Below, one piece after another: positions 5,839-7,585 of a stretch of DNA of 7,585 bases. How positions within the stretch are numbered: position 1 is the stretch's first letter; every line of letters begins with the position of its first letter. The stretch spans positions 1 to 7,585 of the forward strand of contig CADCLH010000090.1 in NCBI GenBank assembly GCA_902802215.1, read 5' to 3'. The notes beneath the pieces were generated by a model. That model saw only the letters and a program-made list of their open reading frames with translations, was not told the origin of the DNA and did no database searches. The DNA is from Oscillospiraceae bacterium (GTDB taxonomy: Bacteria > Bacillota > Clostridia > Oscillospirales > Oscillospiraceae). The translations under genes and the position numbers were made by a program.

Positions 5839-6939
5839 TTACAGGCGCTGCAGCTCTGCCAGGGCGCGGTTTTTGTACGCGGGGTCGCCCGTCACGTCCT
5901 TCAGGACCTCGATCTCCGGCGGCAGCGCGAAGGGCTCGGAGCCGTAGACAAAGAGGATCGCCCGGTCCTTCGAGAAGGGGTAGACGTCCAGCTCCATGCG
6001 GTGATCCCGATACGTGAAGCGGTACTTGAGCTTGCGCACGCTGTGCAGCGACAGGTCCGCCTCCATCAGATAGGTCACATACTCCTTTCCGGAGATCGGC
6101 CGCTCGGTCACCCAGCGGGTCCCGTCCTCCCCGACGCGCTTGGTCGTGTAGAAGAAGAGCTGCTCGTCGAAGCTCGACTGCTGGCGGATGCGGCGCTCGA
6201 GGTCGGGGTCGGAGGAGAGCAGATAGGTCTGCATCATCTCGATGGGCAGCGCCCCGTAGGCCTTCGTCAGCGCGCCGCGGTCGGGCATGCGCACCAGATA
6301 CTTGCGCTTGCCGGGTTCGGGCGCGCTCTCGCCCAGGACGCGGCAGATCTGCGCGAGGGCGCGGTTGATCTTGTCCTCGAAGTCCACCGAGTTGTCGACG
6401 ACGTACAGGGCGTGGTGGCCCTGCCAGGCGCGCAGCGTGCGGTCGTCCAGCTCGCGCGCGTCCTCGATGCTCTCGTAGCGGGCGGCGTTGCCGTAGTTGA
6501 AGGCGTACTCCGCCCCCTTGGCGCAGCTGACCAGATGCAGCACCGCGTCGTAATGGGTGAGCACCTGCTCCTCGGTCAGACCGAAGCGGCCGAGCACCTG
6601 CGCGAAGACCTCGTCCGTGACATAGGCCTTGTCGTCCAGCACGGCGCGGTCGTAGAGGATCAGCACCTTCTCCTCCGGCACGGCCTGCGCGGCCCGCAGC
6701 GCCAGCCTCTCCTTGTGGAGCTGGTCGTCGATCACATAGTACTGGAAGTCCTCCATGGACATGCAGTTGGGGAAGGGACCGAAGCCGAAGCCGGAGATCA
6801 GCTCCGTCGCGGTCTCGGGGATGGTGAGCACCTTCCAGCCGTCCTCGCTTTTGAACTCCTTGAGGATGCGGCTGACAAGCGTGGTCTTGCCCGCCGCGGG
6901 ACCGCCCGTCAGAACGATCCGGGTGATGCGCTTCTCCAT
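5839..6939 (-). CDS. P-loop nucleotide-binding (AAA/NadR-like) domain fused to a CYTH domain
   Basis: This is a 366-residue two-domain protein. Residues 5-200 form a P-loop ATPase/kinase-like domain, with Walker A GGPAAGKTT (12-20), PETATELI (41-48) and a Walker-B-like LILYDR (93-98). Residues 211-366 look like a CYTH (triphosphate tunnel) domain: KRKYLVRMPD (211-220), QTYLL (237-241), RRIR (249-252), YTTKR (264-268), TERPISGKEY (278-287), RKLKYRF (302-308) and ELDVY (316-320), ending in DVTGDPAYKNRALA (348-361). CYTH enzymes act on triphosphates or make cAMP, using an ExExK metal motif. Here that site reads G210-K-R-K213, so both glutamates are missing and catalysis may be lost. The start is the ATG at 6939, with GGAGG 8 nt upstream; longer in-frame starts run across the promoter. 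Its cellular role is unknown, and nothing ties it to the aminosugar operon except proximity. Confidence 0.82.
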   Translation of the reverse strand: MEKRITRIVLTGGPAAGKTTLVSRILKEFKSEDGWKVLTIPETATELISGFGFGPFPNCMSMEDFQYYVIDDQLHKERLALRAAQAVPEEKVLILYDRAVLDDKAYVTDEVFAQVLGRFGLTEEQVLTHYDAVLHLVSCAKGAEYAFNYGNAARYESIEDARELDDRTLRAWQGHHALYVVDNSVDFEDKINRALAQICRVLGESAPEPGKRKYLVRMPDRGALTKAYGALPIEMMQTYLLSSDPDLERRIRQQSSFDEQLFFYTTKRVGEDGTRWVTERPISGKEYVTYLMEADLSLHSVRKLKYRFTYRDHRMELDVYPFSKDRAILFVYGSEPFALPPEIEVLKDVTGDPAYKNRALAELQRL

Positions 6940-6985
6940 GGAACAAACCTCCTCGCCGCCGTCGCGTATCTGTCTCTGCATCGAC

Positions 6986-7014
6986 ATGATACCATGAAGC
7001 CCTCCTTTTTTCAA
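6986..7014 (-). promoter_or_regulatory. Promoter of the P-loop/CYTH gene
   Basis: On the minus strand TTGAAA (7014-7009) and TATCAT (6991-6986) are separated by 17 bp, a good sigma-70/A-type match. The expected start near 6979 gives a leader of about 40 nt to the ATG at 6939, which carries a GAGGAGG ribosome binding site. This supports the shorter start for the gene. Confidence 0.7.
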
Positions 7015-7130
7015 CGTCCCGCCCGCCGCTTTTTTCCACCTTCCCGATGGAGCACGGAAGCTCCGGCGAGCCTCTTTTTGCCCGCGTCGACGGAGGAATG
7101 GGACATTTTTTCGCAAAAAGTGGGGGATAG

Positions 7131-7167
7131 GTGCCGAATTGGCGCGCAAAAGACGCCCAAATGGCAC
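7131..7167. repeat. Imperfect inverted repeat upstream of the zinc-ribbon gene promoter
   Basis: The outer arms GTGCC (7131-7135) and GGCAC (7163-7167) and the inner arms GGCG (7141-7144) and CGCC (7154-7157) are nested. The 5-nt segments between them are mostly unpaired, and the loop is 9 nt. It ends 8 bp before the -35 box of the rightward promoter, so it could be an activator site or simply a chance palindrome. Confidence 0.35.
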
Positions 7168-7175
7168 GAGCTATC

Positions 7176-7204
7176 TTGACGAAACCGTTTTTTTGATGTA
7201 CTAT
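7176..7204 (+). promoter_or_regulatory. Promoter of the zinc-ribbon membrane protein gene
   Basis: TTGACG (7176-7181) and TACTAT (7199-7204) lie 17 bp apart, close to the sigma-70/A consensus, with a T-rich spacer. A start near 7211 leaves a leader of about 43 nt to the ATG at 7254. Confidence 0.72.
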
Positions 7205-7253
7205 CTATGCGTAGCACTACGCCTTCTATCTTCCGCTGAATGGAGGAACTCGT

Positions 7254-7585
7254 ATGAGCTTGATTCCAGAAGTGAAATGCCGTCGCTGCGGCGAGACGTT
7301 TTCTTCCTTGCGCAGCCGCTGCCCCAACTGCGGGACCCGCCGCGTCGCGCAGAGCACCCGCACCCCCGGCCCTACGCCCGGGACCGTCAGCGGCACCGCC
7401 GCGTATGAGCGCGCGGAAACCAATACCAAATGGCAGATCATCTTCGGTCTGATCCTCGTGGCCGCCGTGATCCTTGCCGTCGTCGTCATGGTCACCACCT
7501 CGCTCGAGGGCGCCGACGTCAAGCAGCAGACCACCTCCATCACCCCGCCCGTCGTGACCGAATACGTGCCCGTGATCGAAGAGGC
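7254..7585 (+). CDS. Zinc-ribbon, single-span membrane protein (partial, runs off the window)
   Basis: This open frame begins at ATG 7254, with a strong SD GGAGG (7242-7246) 7 nt upstream and the promoter above. It is still open at the window edge after 110 codons. The N-terminus has two CxxC pairs (Cys9/Cys12 and Cys23/Cys26, in CRRC and CPNC), a typical zinc ribbon. A Pro/Thr/Gly-rich linker follows, then one strong membrane helix at about 61-82 (IIFGLILVAAVILAVVVMV), then a polar Thr/Pro-rich stretch that is probably outside the cell. Small proteins with a cytoplasmic zinc ribbon, one helix and an external domain are frequent in Clostridia and mostly uncharacterised. The external part is not visible, so no function can be given. 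Absence of signal-cleavage features suggests N-in orientation. Confidence 0.75.
   Translation, partial: MSLIPEVKCRRCGETFSSLRSRCPNCGTRRVAQSTRTPGPTPGTVSGTAAYERAETNTKWQIIFGLILVAAVILAVVVMVTTSLEGADVKQQTTSITPPVVTEYVPVIEE

Larger units (their letters stand above)
6940..7253. other. Divergent intergenic region of 314 nt
   Basis: No credible gene is present. The region separates the leftward P-loop/CYTH gene from the rightward zinc-ribbon gene and holds one promoter for each, about 190 bp apart, with an imperfect inverted repeat (7131-7167) just upstream of the rightward one. The stretch 7020-7130 shows T-rich runs and no motif that I recognise. Confidence 0.7.

Noticed and set aside
5783..7039. Minus-strand frame of 418 codons overlapping the P-loop/CYTH gene
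   Set aside because: It is a shifted-frame shadow. It is extremely rich in Arg and Gly with no domain, while the other frame carries Walker A and CYTH motifs.
6940..7167. N-terminal extension of the P-loop/CYTH protein to 442 residues
   Set aside because: The extension would cover the promoter at 6986-7014, is low in domain content, and the ATG at 6939 has a strong ribosome binding site directly before the Walker A strand.

Overview
The window is GC-rich, compact bacterial DNA with strong Shine-Dalgarno sites and sigma-70/A-type promoters. The ribosomal protein L1 C-terminus and the clostridial look of the ATP-grasp and CYTH fusion proteins suggest a high-GC Firmicute, probably an Oscillospiraceae/Ruminococcaceae-like gut Clostridia. 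The genus cannot be read from the sequence.

Layout. Positions 1-87 (+) hold the 3' end of rplA. Positions 88-377 are non-coding. They carry two copies of the same 33-bp terminator unit, and between them a 144-bp element with imperfect inverted ends that folds into two hairpins. Positions 378-5737 (-) hold a tight six-gene operon. In transcription order it encodes a WecE-type sugar aminotransferase, a full-length ArnC/DPM1-like GT2 glycosyltransferase, two small four-helix SMR/EamA-type membrane proteins, a GNAT/ATP-grasp fusion, and a second GT2 paralogue that lacks the last membrane helix. Gaps between genes are 1-10 nt, with one overlap. A promoter lies just upstream at 5782-5810, and the second terminator copy closes the operon. 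Positions 5839-6939 (-) encode a P-loop nucleotide-binding domain fused to a CYTH (triphosphate tunnel) domain, with its own promoter. From 7254 (+), divergently transcribed, begins a zinc-ribbon, single-span membrane protein that runs off the window.

How the genes fit together. The aminotransferase resembles enterobacterial WecE along its whole length, which points to dTDP-4-amino-4,6-dideoxygalactose (dTDP-Fuc4N). The GNAT/ATP-grasp protein could acylate that amine with acetyl-CoA, or ligate an amino acid or other carboxylate to it. The ArnC-like enzymes would load the sugar onto undecaprenyl phosphate, and the SMR pair would flip it, as ArnE/ArnF do for Und-P-Ara4N. The operon therefore looks like a Gram-positive counterpart of the Arn pathway, built to decorate a surface polymer with an acylated amino sugar. 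No final glycosyltransferase (ArnT-like GT-C) or dTDP-sugar supply genes (rmlA/rmlB) are in the window. The pathway is inferred from family resemblance and gene order.
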